Shown here: in pieces, positions 23,176 through 30,901 of the stretch
Layout of the letters: each line of letters starts with the position of its first letter
Position numbering within the stretch: the stretch's first letter is position 1
DNA from: CAVVSD01 sp963757125
GTDB lineage: Bacteria > Actinomycetota > Thermoleophilia > Solirubrobacterales > Solirubrobacteraceae
Assembly: GCA_963757125.1 (NCBI GenBank)
Contig: CAVWQP010000004.1
Coordinates: 124,001-188,000, forward strand
DNA: 64,000 nucleotides
Direction: 5' to 3'
The notes under the pieces: generated by a model
Told to the model about the DNA's origin: nothing
The model's input: the letters and a program-made list of their open reading frames with translations, nothing else
Database searches by the model: none
Program-made: the position numbers and the translations under genes

Positions 23176-23858
23176 GTGCTGTGCGTCTCCCCCGGCTCGA
23201 GGATCACGACCTGGGAATCGGTCGAGCTCTCGACGTCGGTCTTGAACGCCCCTTCGTCGGTCGCGACGGGCGGGAACGTGTTGAAGTGGGCGGGGATCAC
23301 GAGCTTGGCCCCGATGAGCTTCGCGGCCTCGACGGCGTCGTGGCGGTCCATCGTGAAGTGCCCGCCGATCGGGATGATCGCGACGTCGATCGGCGACCGC
23401 TTGCCCGGCAGGGCGAGGTCGCTGAAGAGCGCCGAGTCCCCCACGAAGTAGAAGGTCGTCCCGCCGAAGTTGACGACGAGCCCGGCCGGCGGGTGGACGG
23501 TGCCGTTCGGGGAGGTGCCGCTGTGCCATGCGGGGACGACGCGGACCCAGCCCCAGTCGAAGTCGATCGTCCCGCCCATGTTGGGGTTGTGGACGGTGTG
23601 CTCGTCGCCGAGGATCCCGGCGATCTCGCCGGCCAGCTCGGTGATCGCCAGGACGGGGGCGCCCGTGCGCTTGGCGATGTCGATCGTGTCGCCGTAGTGG
23701 TCCGGATGGCCGTGCGTGAGCAGGACGGCGTCCGCGCTCAGGTCACCGGCGTCGGCCGCCGCCTTGGGGTTGCCGGTCAGCCACGGGTCGACCAGGACCG
23801 TCGTGCCGCCGTCCGTCAGCTCCCACGAGGCGTGGCCAAGGAAGCGGATGCTCGCCAT
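23172..23858 (-). CDS. Metal-dependent hydrolase, MBL fold (UPF0173)
   Basis: 228 residues. The metallo-beta-lactamase motif LLTHGHPDHYGD is at about 48-56, with further ligands in PAWHSG, FVGDSALF (Asp) and VIPAHFN (His). LGHASWEL near the start is characteristic of the UPF0173/YtkL subgroup. The physiological substrate is unknown. It leads a chain of overlapping genes (RAM protein, lipoprotein, membrane protein) that reads like one operon. Confidence 0.9.
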   Translation of the reverse strand: MASIRFLGHASWELTDGGTTVLVDPWLTGNPKAAADAGDLSADAVLLTHGHPDHYGDTIDIAKRTGAPVLAITELAGEIAGILGDEHTVHNPNMGGTIDFDWGWVRVVPAWHSGTSPNGTVHPPAGLVVNFGGTTFYFVGDSALFSDLALPGKRSPIDVAIIPIGGHFTMDRHDAVEAAKLIGAKLVIPAHFNTFPPVATDEGAFKTDVESSTDSQVVILEPGETHST

Positions 23859-23859
23859 G

Positions 23860-24207
23860 TCATGTCTCCTCTTCGTCTGTTGAACCCGATCGGGCCTCCA
23901 GCTCGCGTGCGAGCTCGAACCCGACCGTCACGCCGACCAGCATGCCCAGGCGCGCCTCCTCCGCAACCAGCACGCGGAAGACGCGGAGCCGCTCGTCGGG
24001 ATCCTCCTCCCCGGCGGCCTTCGTGATCTGACCCTGGTGCGCGTCCTCGAACCAGCCGCCCTCCTCGAGGGCCTGGTTGACGACGCGCTGCAGCGCCGGC
24101 GCGGCGTGCGTGACCACCTCCTGCGCATGGCGCAGGCGGTCGGGGTCGGTGAGCGCCTCGACGGCGGCGTCGACCTCCTCGGCGGTGTACTCCCTCCGCT
24201 CGGTCAC
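23860..24207 (-). CDS. Hypothetical alpha-helical protein
   Basis: 115 residues from GTG 24207. A TAGCCT hexamer ends eight bases upstream, so the transcript is probably leaderless and this start is preferred. It is fully helical and charged: YTAEEVDAAVEALTDPDRLR, LQRVVNQALEEGGWF and LRVFRVLVAEEARLGMLVGV. No known family is recognised. It ends one base before the MBL start, so it may be first in that operon. Confidence 0.7.
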   Translation of the reverse strand: MTERREYTAEEVDAAVEALTDPDRLRHAQEVVTHAAPALQRVVNQALEEGGWFEDAHQGQITKAAGEEDPDERLRVFRVLVAEEARLGMLVGVTVGFELARELEARSGSTDEEET

Positions 24208-24214
24208 GGGCGCC

Positions 24215-24220
24215 AGGCTA
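24215..24220 (-). promoter_or_regulatory. -10 box (TAGCCT), leaderless
   Basis: Minus-strand TAGCCT with seven bases between it and GTG 24207; no Shine-Dalgarno is present. Confidence 0.5.
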
Positions 24221-24233
24221 GTCCTTGAGACGC

Positions 24234-25022
24234 CTACCGGGGTTTGACGGCCGCGAGCAGCAACCCGCAGAGGGCGCCGATCACCAGGCCGAGCCCGGCG
24301 ACGAGCATGCTCGAGTCGACCGCGAGCGGGATGAGCACGAGGACGACGCCCAGGACGGCGGCGCCCAGGAGGTCGGCCTCGTCGTGATGGCCCTTGCGGC
24401 GCCCGAGCAGGATCGGGACGGCCCAGGCCGCGAGCAGGCCGAGCGCGGCGCCGTAGGTGCCGAAGTACGACTCGTCGGGCACGAGCGCTTCGGACGCCGC
24501 GACGCCGCCGATGCCGCACAGGGCGAAGACGAGCAGCACGACCAGCGGGCCGTGACGGCGCTCGAGCAGGCCGCCGAAGACCGCGACCCCCACGACCGAC
24601 GCGAACTGCGCCCACCCGTTCTCGTTGAGGAACGGCGCGGTGACGAACCGCCACGGGTCGCCGTCGAGCGCCGTGAGCGTGACGTCCGAGTCGGCGATGA
24701 ACGCCAGCGCGATGTACATCCCGAAGGTCAGCGCGACGAGCAGGATCGTCGCCCACGGCCGCGCGCTCGGGTCGCGCTCGATGCGGATGCCGGGGATCTC
24801 GTTCGGCCGCAGGCGGCTCAGGCGCGGCGACGAGGGCGCTCCGTCCTTCTTCCTGCCCAGCCGACGACGCGGCGTGCGAGGTGGTTTCGGCACGCCCCCT
24901 TCGCGCTCGATCTTCGGAGCCCGCTTGCGCAGCCGTGTCCCGCAATAGGGGCATTCGGTGACGTAGGGGCTGACCTCCGACCCGCAGCTCTTGCAGACGA
25001 CGAAGAGGTCAGGGTGGGACAT
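24234..25022 (-). CDS. Zinc-ribbon rhomboid-like membrane protein lacking catalytic residues
   Basis: 262 residues. The N-terminal zinc ribbon is C10-x2-C13 and C24-x2-C27 (CPYC), followed by a basic Pro/Arg linker. Six or so membrane helices start at about 90. PWRFVTAPFLNENGWAQF and VAVFGGLLERRHGPL are rhomboid loop-1 and helix-2-like segments (the E-x-x-x-G region), and FGTYGAALGLLAAW sits where active rhomboids have G-x-S-G. Here Tyr190 replaces the serine, and no His is found in the last helix (VAGLGLVIGALCG). It is probably a pseudoprotease that binds membrane clients. Confidence 0.75.
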   Translation of the reverse strand: MSHPDLFVVCKSCGSEVSPYVTECPYCGTRLRKRAPKIEREGGVPKPPRTPRRRLGRKKDGAPSSPRLSRLRPNEIPGIRIERDPSARPWATILLVALTFGMYIALAFIADSDVTLTALDGDPWRFVTAPFLNENGWAQFASVVGVAVFGGLLERRHGPLVVLLVFALCGIGGVAASEALVPDESYFGTYGAALGLLAAWAVPILLGRRKGHHDEADLLGAAVLGVVLVLIPLAVDSSMLVAGLGLVIGALCGLLLAAVKPR

Positions 25023-25080
25023 TCCACATCCATCTTAGGGGTCACCGGAACCCGGTTCGGCGGGTTCTTCCGCCAAGACG

Positions 25081-26184
25081 TCAGTGGGAGACCGTCGCCT
25101 CGACGATCTCGCGCATCAGCTCGGTGAAATCGCGGTTCGCCTCGTACACCACGAGCTGGCGTTCCGCGCCGTTTCCGCGCTCGATCAGGTCGATGACGCC
25201 GTCGAGGTCGGCGGCCGATCCGAGGTCCTCCGCGTGACCGCGCAGACGGTCCACGAGCCGGCGCGCGAGGGTCTTCGTCGCCACCCGCTCGTTCGACGGG
25301 AGATCGACGAGCTCGCCGTCGAGTCCGTGCCGCGCGGCGAGCCACTTGTTCTCGTCGAGCATCTGCCACGGGTAGTCGCCGAAGTGCCCGCCCGACGCGT
25401 AGTGCTCGCACAGCTCGCGCACCATCGCCTGGATGAGCGCGGCCAGCCCGAGCGTGTGCTCCACGCGCGTCTGCGAGTCGCACACGCGGATCTCCACCGT
25501 CCCGAACCGCGGATGGGGCCGCACGTCGTACCAGAGGTACGTGTAGTCCTCCATGACGCCGCTGGAGACCATGAACTCGATCTGCGCGCTGTAGTCGTCC
25601 CAGTCGCGGTAGGCGGGCGGGATGCCCACGCGGGGGAACGCCCGGAAGATCGGCGTGCGCGTCGACATGAGGCCCGAGGCGTCCGACCGCCAGAACGGCG
25701 AGTTCGCGCTCAGGGCGAGCAGCACGGGCAGATGGACGCGCATCCCGTTGGCGACGTGGACGGCCTTGTCGGCGTCGTCGACGCCGATGTGGACGTGCAT
25801 CCCGAAGATGAGCTCCTGGCGTGCGACGAAACGCAGCGCGGAGATGAGGTCGCGGTAGCGCGTGCGCCCGACGATCCGCTGCTGCTCCCACAGCGCGAAC
25901 GGATGGGTCCCGGCCGACCCGATGGTCAGACCGTGGCCCCTGGCCTTCTCGCACACGTTGCGACGCAACGCCCGCAGCTGCTCGCCCGCCTCGGCCGTGT
26001 TGGCGCACGGGTGCGTCGAGACCTCGAGCACCGACTCCATGAGCTCGGGCTTGATCTCGCCGTCGGGAACGTCATCCAGCAGGCGCTCGATCGCGTTCAC
26101 GAGGTCGTACGTCTCCCCGTTGACGATCATGAGCTCCTCCTCGATGCCGAGCGTGTAGCTGGGCCCGTTGAAGTGGTGCTCCAT
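25081..26184 (-). CDS. Carboxylate-amine ligase, YbdK/GCS2 type (glutamate-cysteine ligase family)
   Basis: 367 residues, typical for the family. GIEEELMIVN at the start holds the Mg/ATP-binding E-E-E cluster, LMESVLEVSTHPC and LTIGSAGTHPF follow, and GMHVHIGVDD is the signature of the GCS2 family, with FGTVEIRVCDSQT late. It would form a gamma-glutamyl peptide bond, for example gamma-glutamylcysteine or another glutamyl amide. In actinobacteria, relatives include the first enzyme of ergothioneine synthesis, but no egt genes are near. It is read divergently from the aldolase; a TAGCCT box precedes it. Confidence 0.9.
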   Translation of the reverse strand: MEHHFNGPSYTLGIEEELMIVNGETYDLVNAIERLLDDVPDGEIKPELMESVLEVSTHPCANTAEAGEQLRALRRNVCEKARGHGLTIGSAGTHPFALWEQQRIVGRTRYRDLISALRFVARQELIFGMHVHIGVDDADKAVHVANGMRVHLPVLLALSANSPFWRSDASGLMSTRTPIFRAFPRVGIPPAYRDWDDYSAQIEFMVSSGVMEDYTYLWYDVRPHPRFGTVEIRVCDSQTRVEHTLGLAALIQAMVRELCEHYASGGHFGDYPWQMLDENKWLAARHGLDGELVDLPSNERVATKTLARRLVDRLRGHAEDLGSAADLDGVIDLIERGNGAERQLVVYEANRDFTELMREIVEATVSH

Positions 26185-26196
26185 CTTGGCTGCGGG

Positions 26197-26202
26197 AGGC
26201 TA
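26197..26202 (-). promoter_or_regulatory. -10 box (TAGCCT) of carboxylate-amine ligase
   Basis: Minus-strand TAGCCT, twelve bases before ATG 26184. A second TAG-type hexamer lies just upstream (26203-26208 region). Confidence 0.45.
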
Positions 26203-26261
26203 CCTAGACTGTCGGGTACGCGAATGCGAACGGGCGACGACCCACGAGGGGGAGACTTCAC

Positions 26262-27350
26262 ATGGCCACGGCAGAGCTGACGACCTCACGTCTGGAGGAG
26301 CTGCTCGGCGACGATGCGGCGGACCTGCTCCAGCACGAGAGCACGACCGTTCCACGGTCGCTGCTGCATCTGCCCGGGCCCGACTGGGTGGACCGCCTCT
26401 TCGTGGACTCCGACCGCAGCAGCAACGTGCTGCGCAACCTGTCGTGGCTCGTGAACTCCGGGCGCCTGGCCGGCACCGGCTACGTGTCGATCCTCCCGGT
26501 CGACCAGGGCATCGAGCACTCCGCCGGCGCGAGCTTCGCGCCGAACCCGGCGTACTTCGACCCCGAGAACCTCATGCGCCTCGCCGTCGAGGGCGGCTGC
26601 AACGCGTTCGCCTCGACGTTCGGCGTGCTCGGCTCGATCAGCCGCAGGTGGGCGCACAAGTTCCCCTTGATCGTGAAGCTCAACCACAACGAGCTGCTCA
26701 CGTACCCCAACGAGTACGACCAGGTGCAGTTCGGAAGTGTCCAGCGGGCGTGGGACATGGGCGCCGCCGGCGTCGGCGCGACGATCTACTTCGGCTCCGA
26801 CCACAGCCGCCGGCAGATCGTGGAGGTGGCCGAGCTGTTCGAGGAGGCCCACCAGCTCGGGATGTTCACCGTGCTGTGGTGCTACCTGCGCAGCCCGGGG
26901 TTCGTCGTGGACGGCACCGACTACCACCTGTCCGCCGACCTCAGCGGCCAGGCCAACCACCTCGGCGTGACGATCCAGGCCGACATCATCAAGCAGAAGC
27001 TGCCCGAGAACAACGGCGGCTACAACGCGCTCAACCAGAACGGCGGGTCGTACGGGAAGACCAACAAGAAGGTCTACTCGGACCTCACGAGCGACAACCC
27101 GATCGACCTCACCCGCTACCAGCTCCTCAACTGCTACGCCGGCCGCATCCCGCTCATCAACTCGGGCGGCGCGTCGTCGGGCGACAGCGACCTGGCCGAG
27201 GCCGTGCGGACGGCCGTCGTGAACAAGCGCGCCGGCGGCGCCGGCCTCATCTCGGGCCGCAAGGCGTTCCAGCGCCCGATGGACGATGGCATCGGCCTGC
27301 TCAACGCGATCCAGGACGTCTACCTCTCGCCCGAGGTCACGATCGCCTAG
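26262..27350 (+). CDS. fbaB: Class I fructose-bisphosphate aldolase (FbaB/DhnA type)
   Basis: 362 residues from ATG 26262, with GGGGAG about eight bases upstream. It has the DhnA/FbaB TIM-barrel pattern: ILPVDQGIEHSAGASFAPNP, GGCNAFASTFGVL, PLIVKLNHNELLTYPNEYDQ, GATIYFGSD, IKQKLPENNGGYNALNQ, IPLINSGGASSGD and GAGLISGRKAFQRP. Late strands carry the Lys residues of Schiff-base chemistry; I cannot assign the exact lysine with certainty. The enzyme cleaves fructose 1,6-bisphosphate in glycolysis and gluconeogenesis. Together with enolase at 32.6 kb it is one of two glycolytic genes here. Confidence 0.92.
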   Translation: MATAELTTSRLEELLGDDAADLLQHESTTVPRSLLHLPGPDWVDRLFVDSDRSSNVLRNLSWLVNSGRLAGTGYVSILPVDQGIEHSAGASFAPNPAYFDPENLMRLAVEGGCNAFASTFGVLGSISRRWAHKFPLIVKLNHNELLTYPNEYDQVQFGSVQRAWDMGAAGVGATIYFGSDHSRRQIVEVAELFEEAHQLGMFTVLWCYLRSPGFVVDGTDYHLSADLSGQANHLGVTIQADIIKQKLPENNGGYNALNQNGGSYGKTNKKVYSDLTSDNPIDLTRYQLLNCYAGRIPLINSGGASSGDSDLAEAVRTAVVNKRAGGAGLISGRKAFQRPMDDGIGLLNAIQDVYLSPEVTIA

Positions 27351-27393
27351 TCGTCGGTTGCAACGGGGCGTGCGTGCCGTCGCGCGCGCCCCG

Positions 27394-27399
27394 TAGCGT
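27394..27399 (+). promoter_or_regulatory. -10 box (TAGCGT), leaderless
   Basis: TAGCGT with nine bases to ATG 27409; no ribosome site between. Confidence 0.45.
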
Positions 27400-27408
27400 C
27401 GCCGGACC

Positions 27409-27921
27409 ATGCGCCGGCTCATCCTCCTCGCTGCCGCCGTCGTCGTCGTCCTGCTCGCAGGCGGCGGCGCGCTGCGCATCGGCGACGGCAGCAGCGACGA
27501 CACCGCGCCCGAGACCCGCACGGCGCGGGTCGAACGCGTCGTCGACGGCGACACGATCATCGTCGACCTCGACGGCGTCCGCGAGCGTGTGCGCTACATC
27601 GGGATGGACACCCCCGAGTCGGTCGCGGAGCAGCCGCTGGAGTGCTACGGGCACCGGGCCTCGGAGGAGAACGAGCGCCTCGTCGCCGGCCGGACCGTCA
27701 CGCTCACGACCGACGAGGAGCCGCGCGACCGGTTCGGGCGCCTGCTCGCCTACGTCCGCCGCGAGCCGGACGGGCTGTTCGTCAACGAGGCGCTCGTGCG
27801 CGGCGGCTTCGCGACGACCCTCGAGATCCGCCCGAACGTGCGATATGCAGGGGAGTTCCGCGCGGAGGAGCGCAAGGCGCGCGCCGCGGGACGGGGACTC
27901 TGGGGCGCGTGCAGGCACTAG
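27409..27921 (+). CDS. Secreted or anchored thermonuclease-like protein (SNase domain)
   Basis: 170 residues. A hydrophobic N-terminus (RLILLAAAVVVVLLAGGGAL) acts as signal or anchor. The SNase OB fold follows with the active-site residues in place: VRYIGMDTPE (Arg and Asp), the Glu in HRASEENERL, and the Arg in DRFGRLLAYV. RVVDGDTIIVDLDG is the opening strand. It would hydrolyse nucleic acids outside the membrane with Ca2+, for nutrient use or DNA clearance. Confidence 0.92.
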   Translation: MRRLILLAAAVVVVLLAGGGALRIGDGSSDDTAPETRTARVERVVDGDTIIVDLDGVRERVRYIGMDTPESVAEQPLECYGHRASEENERLVAGRTVTLTTDEEPRDRFGRLLAYVRREPDGLFVNEALVRGGFATTLEIRPNVRYAGEFRAEERKARAAGRGLWGACRH

Positions 27922-27960
27922 GGGCCTGAGACCGACTGGTCTGCACGCCTTCGTGCGGGG

Positions 27961-27966
27961 TAGATT
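27961..27966 (+). promoter_or_regulatory. -10 box (TAGATT), leaderless
   Basis: TAGATT with eight bases to ATG 27975 and no ribosome site. Confidence 0.5.
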
Positions 27967-27974
27967 GCTGCGCG

Positions 27975-28220
27975 ATGTCGATGAAGATGCGACAGAGCCT
28001 GGACGAGTTCGAACAGGCCTACGTCACCCAGCTGCAGTCAGACCGCCGCCGCCAGGATGCGGCGATCAAGCGCACGGAGCAGCGCCAACGCACGCGCATC
28101 GCCAATCGCACCAACCGCCACGGGACCCTGCGGTTCGTCCTGCTGGTGCTGGCGATGATCGCGACGGCCATCATCGTGACGGTGATCATGTTCCGCACGC
28201 TCTACGTCGTCATGGGCTAG
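27975..28220 (+). CDS. Small single-pass membrane protein with basic helix, hypothetical
   Basis: 81 residues. The first about 50 form a charged amphipathic helix rich in Arg and Gln (SDRRRQDAAIKRTEQRQRTR). Then comes one C-terminal membrane helix (FVLLVLAMIATAIIVTVIMF). The arrangement implies a cytoplasmic N-terminus that could contact nucleic acid or the membrane surface. No family is recognised. It ends 15 bases before the LysR start. Confidence 0.7.
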   Translation: MSMKMRQSLDEFEQAYVTQLQSDRRRQDAAIKRTEQRQRTRIANRTNRHGTLRFVLLVLAMIATAIIVTVIMFRTLYVVMG

Positions 28221-28235
28221 GCGCGCGGCAGCTCG

Positions 28236-29126
28236 GTGGAGCTCCGCCAGCTGCAGTATCTCGCCGCGGTTGCGCGTCACCGGAGCTTCACGCGCGCGGC
28301 CGATGAGCTCTACGTCACCCAGCCGGCGCTCTCGCAGCAGGTGCGCCGGCTGGAGGAGGAGCTGGGCGTGGCGCTGCTGCTGCGCCTGCCCTCCGGCGTC
28401 GAGCTGACCGCGGCGGGCGCCGAGCTCGTCGCGCGGGCCGAGCCGATCCTCACCGGGGTGGACGACGCCCGCGCCGCGATGGAGGAGCACGCGGGCGGGC
28501 GGCGTGGCGTCGCGCGGGTCGCCGCCACGCCCGGCGCGGCGCCGGGGCTGCCCGCCGCCCTGGCGGCGTTCCACGCACTGCACCCGGGCATCCGCGTGAG
28601 CCTGCGCCAGGGCTCGGCCGCCGACGTCGTCGCGCTGCTCGCGACGGGGTCCGCCGACATCGGTGTGGCCGCGCTCGACGCGGAGGCGCGTCGCAACGCC
28701 GCCGCTCTCGACGCGACGACGTTGCGCGAGGAGCCGCTGTGGATCGTCGCGCCGCCCGGGCACGCGCTCGCGGGCGCGGGCGAGCGCTCGGTCGGCGACC
28801 TGCGTGACGAGGCGCTCGTCCTCGCCGAGCGCGGCAGCGCGCTGCGCGAGGCGGTGCTCGACGCGTGCATGGCCGAGGGGTTCAGCCCCGTACCGCTGCT
28901 GGAGGCGGGCGATCCGGCGACGCTGCGCGAGCTCGTCCACGCGGGACTCGGGGTCAGCGTCGTGCCCGCGTCCTGGCTGCGGGCGCCCGGCGCGGCGGTC
29001 GAGGCGATCGCCCTGGACGGGACGGCGCCTCGCCACCGCGTGGAGCTGCTCGCCGCGGCGAGCGGTGCGTCAGCCGCCGGCCGACTGCTCCACGAGCACC
29101 TGCTCGCGGGCCGGGACGACCTCTGA
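28236..29126 (+). CDS. LysR family transcriptional regulator
   Basis: 296 residues from GTG 28236. The winged HTH MELRQLQYLAAVARHRSFTR, followed by AADELYVTQPALSQQVRRLE, is textbook LysR; the LysR substrate-binding domain covers about residues 88-290 with ALHPGIRVSLRQG and GVSVVPASWL. Unusually, its last 57 bases are antisense to the end of the thioredoxin gene. The target genes are not obvious; no divergent partner is present because the upstream gene reads in the same direction. Confidence 0.92.
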   Translation: MELRQLQYLAAVARHRSFTRAADELYVTQPALSQQVRRLEEELGVALLLRLPSGVELTAAGAELVARAEPILTGVDDARAAMEEHAGGRRGVARVAATPGAAPGLPAALAAFHALHPGIRVSLRQGSAADVVALLATGSADIGVAALDAEARRNAAALDATTLREEPLWIVAPPGHALAGAGERSVGDLRDEALVLAERGSALREAVLDACMAEGFSPVPLLEAGDPATLRELVHAGLGVSVVPASWLRAPGAAVEAIALDGTAPRHRVELLAAASGASAAGRLLHEHLLAGRDDL

Positions 29127-29432
29127 CAGCTCGCGCGCGAGCCGCGCCTTGGGACGGGCACCGACGAGCTTGAGGACGGCGGCACCGTCGCGGAAGACCA
29201 TGAAGGTCGGCATCGAGAGGATGCCGTGGCGCGCGACGGTCTCGTGGTTCTCGTCGACGTCGATCGACACGAAGCGCAGGTCGGGCCGCTCGGCCGCGAG
29301 CTGACCGAGGATCGGGTCCATCATGCGGCAGGGCGGGCACCAGGCCGCGGTGAAGTCGACGACGACCGGGACGTCGCTCTCGAGGACGTCGGCGGTGAAG
29401 CGGGCGTCGGTGGTCGGTGTGAGGTTGGACAT
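29070..29432 (-). CDS. Thioredoxin-family protein with WCPPC active site
   Basis: 120 residues from ATG 29432. The thioredoxin fold is complete: VPVVVDFTAAWCPPC (Cys32 and Cys35), FVSIDVDENHETVARHGI, the cis-Pro in LSMPTFMVFRDGAAV and a final helix. The active site reads WCPPC rather than WCGPC, which should shift the redox potential. No signal peptide, so it is cytosolic. A Gly/Ser tail ends inside the LysR coding region on the other strand (57-base overlap). Confidence 0.92.
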   Translation of the reverse strand: MSNLTPTTDARFTADVLESDVPVVVDFTAAWCPPCRMMDPILGQLAAERPDLRFVSIDVDENHETVARHGILSMPTFMVFRDGAAVLKLVGARPKARLARELSEVVPAREQVLVEQSAGG

Positions 29433-29505
29433 CCCCCCAGGCTGCCCCCGGCACGCCGTCCGGCCAAGTGGAATCCGTGATGACCGCCATAGGCGAGGGG
29501 GTGGC

Positions 29506-30156
29506 ATGCTGTCGCCGATGGCAGGGGACGAGCCCTTCGACCGCCTCGCGCGGCTCGCTGCACGACTCCTCGACGTGCCGGTCTCGCTCGTCTCGATCGT
29601 CGAGGAGGACCGGCAGCACTTCCCCGGCATGGTCGGGCTGCCGGAGCCGTGGGCCACGCGCCGCGAGACCCCGCTCTCGCACTCGTTCTGCAAGCACGTC
29701 GTCGCCTCCGGCGAGCCGCTCCAGATCGCCGATGCGCGCGAGGACGAGCGCGTCCGCGACAACCTCGCCATCCCCGAGCTCGGGGTCATCGCCTACCTCG
29801 GGGTGCCGCTCACGTCGCCCGACGGCACGGTCCTCGGCAGCTTCTGCGCCATCGACGAGCGCCCCCGGACCTGGACCGACGACGACCGCGCGGTGCTCAC
29901 CGACCTCTGCGCGGCGGCCGCGACCGAGATCCACCTGCGCCTCGTGCTCGACCGCGAACGCCGGCTGGCGATCGACCTGAACGACGACCTCATCCAGCAT
30001 CTCGCCGCCGCGAAGCTCGAGCTGCAGCTCGGCGGCAGCCCGGACGCGGCCATCGAACGGATCGGCGCGGCACTCGCGGTCGCGCAGACGACCGCCGGCG
30101 CGATGCTCCAGCGGGTCGGCGGCGTGCGGGCAGGGAACCTGCGGCCACGCCCATGA
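29506..30156 (+). CDS. GAF-domain sensor protein
   Basis: 216 residues from ATG 29506 (GAGGGGG just upstream). The GAF domain covers about residues 5-160: DVPVSLVSIVEEDRQHFPGM, SFCKHVVASGEPLQIADARE and VIAYLGVPLTSPDGTVLGSF followed by CAIDERPRTW, as in GAF modules of two-component sensors. The C-terminal about 55 residues form a helix containing NDDLIQHLAAAKLELQLG, which resembles the dimerisation helix of DegS/NarX-type kinases without an ATPase domain. It is translationally coupled to the receiver protein that follows. Confidence 0.85.
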   Translation: MLSPMAGDEPFDRLARLAARLLDVPVSLVSIVEEDRQHFPGMVGLPEPWATRRETPLSHSFCKHVVASGEPLQIADAREDERVRDNLAIPELGVIAYLGVPLTSPDGTVLGSFCAIDERPRTWTDDDRAVLTDLCAAAATEIHLRLVLDRERRLAIDLNDDLIQHLAAAKLELQLGGSPDAAIERIGAALAVAQTTAGAMLQRVGGVRAGNLRPRP

Positions 30157-30536
30157 CGGTGGGCCCGATCCGCGTGCTGATCTGCGACGACTCCGACGCG
30201 ATGCGTTTCCTCGTGCGCGAGACGCTCGCGCTCTCGCCGGTCGTCCAGGTCGTGGGCGAGGCGGAGGACGGCATCGAGGCGATGGAGCAGCTGCGCGTGC
30301 ACCGGCCGGACGTGGTGCTGCTGGACCTCTCGATGCCCCGCCAGGACGGGCTGGAGACCCTGCCGCTGCTGCGCGACGAGTTCCCTGCCATGCGCGTCGT
30401 CGTCCTGTCGGGCTTCGACGACGGCCTGGTCCGCGAGCAGGTGCTGGAGCTCGGCGCCGACCGCTACGTGCAGAAGGGCGTCGACCCCGACACGCTGATC
30501 GGGATCGTCGAGGAGCTCGGGACCGAGCGGGCCTAG
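30153..30536 (+). CDS. Single-domain response regulator (receiver only)
   Basis: 127 residues; ATG 30153 overlaps the GAF stop. The receiver domain is complete: acidic pocket D12-D13 (LICDDSD), phosphoacceptor Asp58 in VVLLDLSMPRQDG, the Ser in VVLSGF and Lys108 in YVQKG. There is no output domain. With the upstream GAF protein it may form a phosphorelay or stand-alone adaptor; the kinase is not nearby. The next gene, on the other strand, is csrA. Confidence 0.9.
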   Translation: MTVGPIRVLICDDSDAMRFLVRETLALSPVVQVVGEAEDGIEAMEQLRVHRPDVVLLDLSMPRQDGLETLPLLRDEFPAMRVVVLSGFDDGLVREQVLELGADRYVQKGVDPDTLIGIVEELGTERA

Positions 30537-30779
30537 CTAGCCGCCGCTGCCGAGGCGATGCAGGGCATCGTCGACCTCGGCTCGCACTCCGCCGGCAGGA
30601 ACGCTCTCGCGAGCACGCTCCTCCTGGATCTCCAGGTAGACCTCCTTGCGGAACACGGGGATGTCCCGAGGGGCCTGGATGCCGATGCGGACCTTCTCGC
30701 CCATGATCGACAGGACGCTGACTTCGATGTCATCGCCGATCATGATGCTCTGGTTGGACTTTCGTGTCAGGACGAGCAT
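30537..30779 (-). CDS. csrA: CsrA/RsmA RNA-binding translational regulator
   Basis: 80 residues from ATG 30779. The CsrA fold is intact: MLVLTRKSNQSIMIGDDIEV, SVLSIMGEKVRIGIQAPRDI and PVFRKEVYLEIQEER, including the RNA-binding L4 and R6 in LTRK and R44 in the FRKEVY segment. The acidic, Gly-ending C-terminal extension is longer than in E. coli CsrA (61 residues). CsrA binds GGA motifs in leader RNAs and blocks or stabilises translation. It is uncommon in Actinobacteria and usually found with flagellar fliW; no fliW is seen here. Confidence 0.95.
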   Translation of the reverse strand: MLVLTRKSNQSIMIGDDIEVSVLSIMGEKVRIGIQAPRDIPVFRKEVYLEIQEERARESVPAGGVRAEVDDALHRLGSGG

Positions 30780-30886
30780 GGAACGAGGGGGTGTGGACCT
30801 CCCTGCCTCCGGCTCACTCTGCCATGTTCCGTTCACAAAGGCAAACAGCGAGAAACAGCCTGCACGTGGCGGAACCTGCGGTCATG

Positions 30887-30892
30887 TAGCCT
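30887..30892 (+). promoter_or_regulatory. -10 box (TAGCCT), leaderless
   Basis: TAGCCT, nine bases before ATG 30902; the start has no ribosome site. Confidence 0.55.
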
Positions 30893-30901
30893 CACGCGCC
30901 G

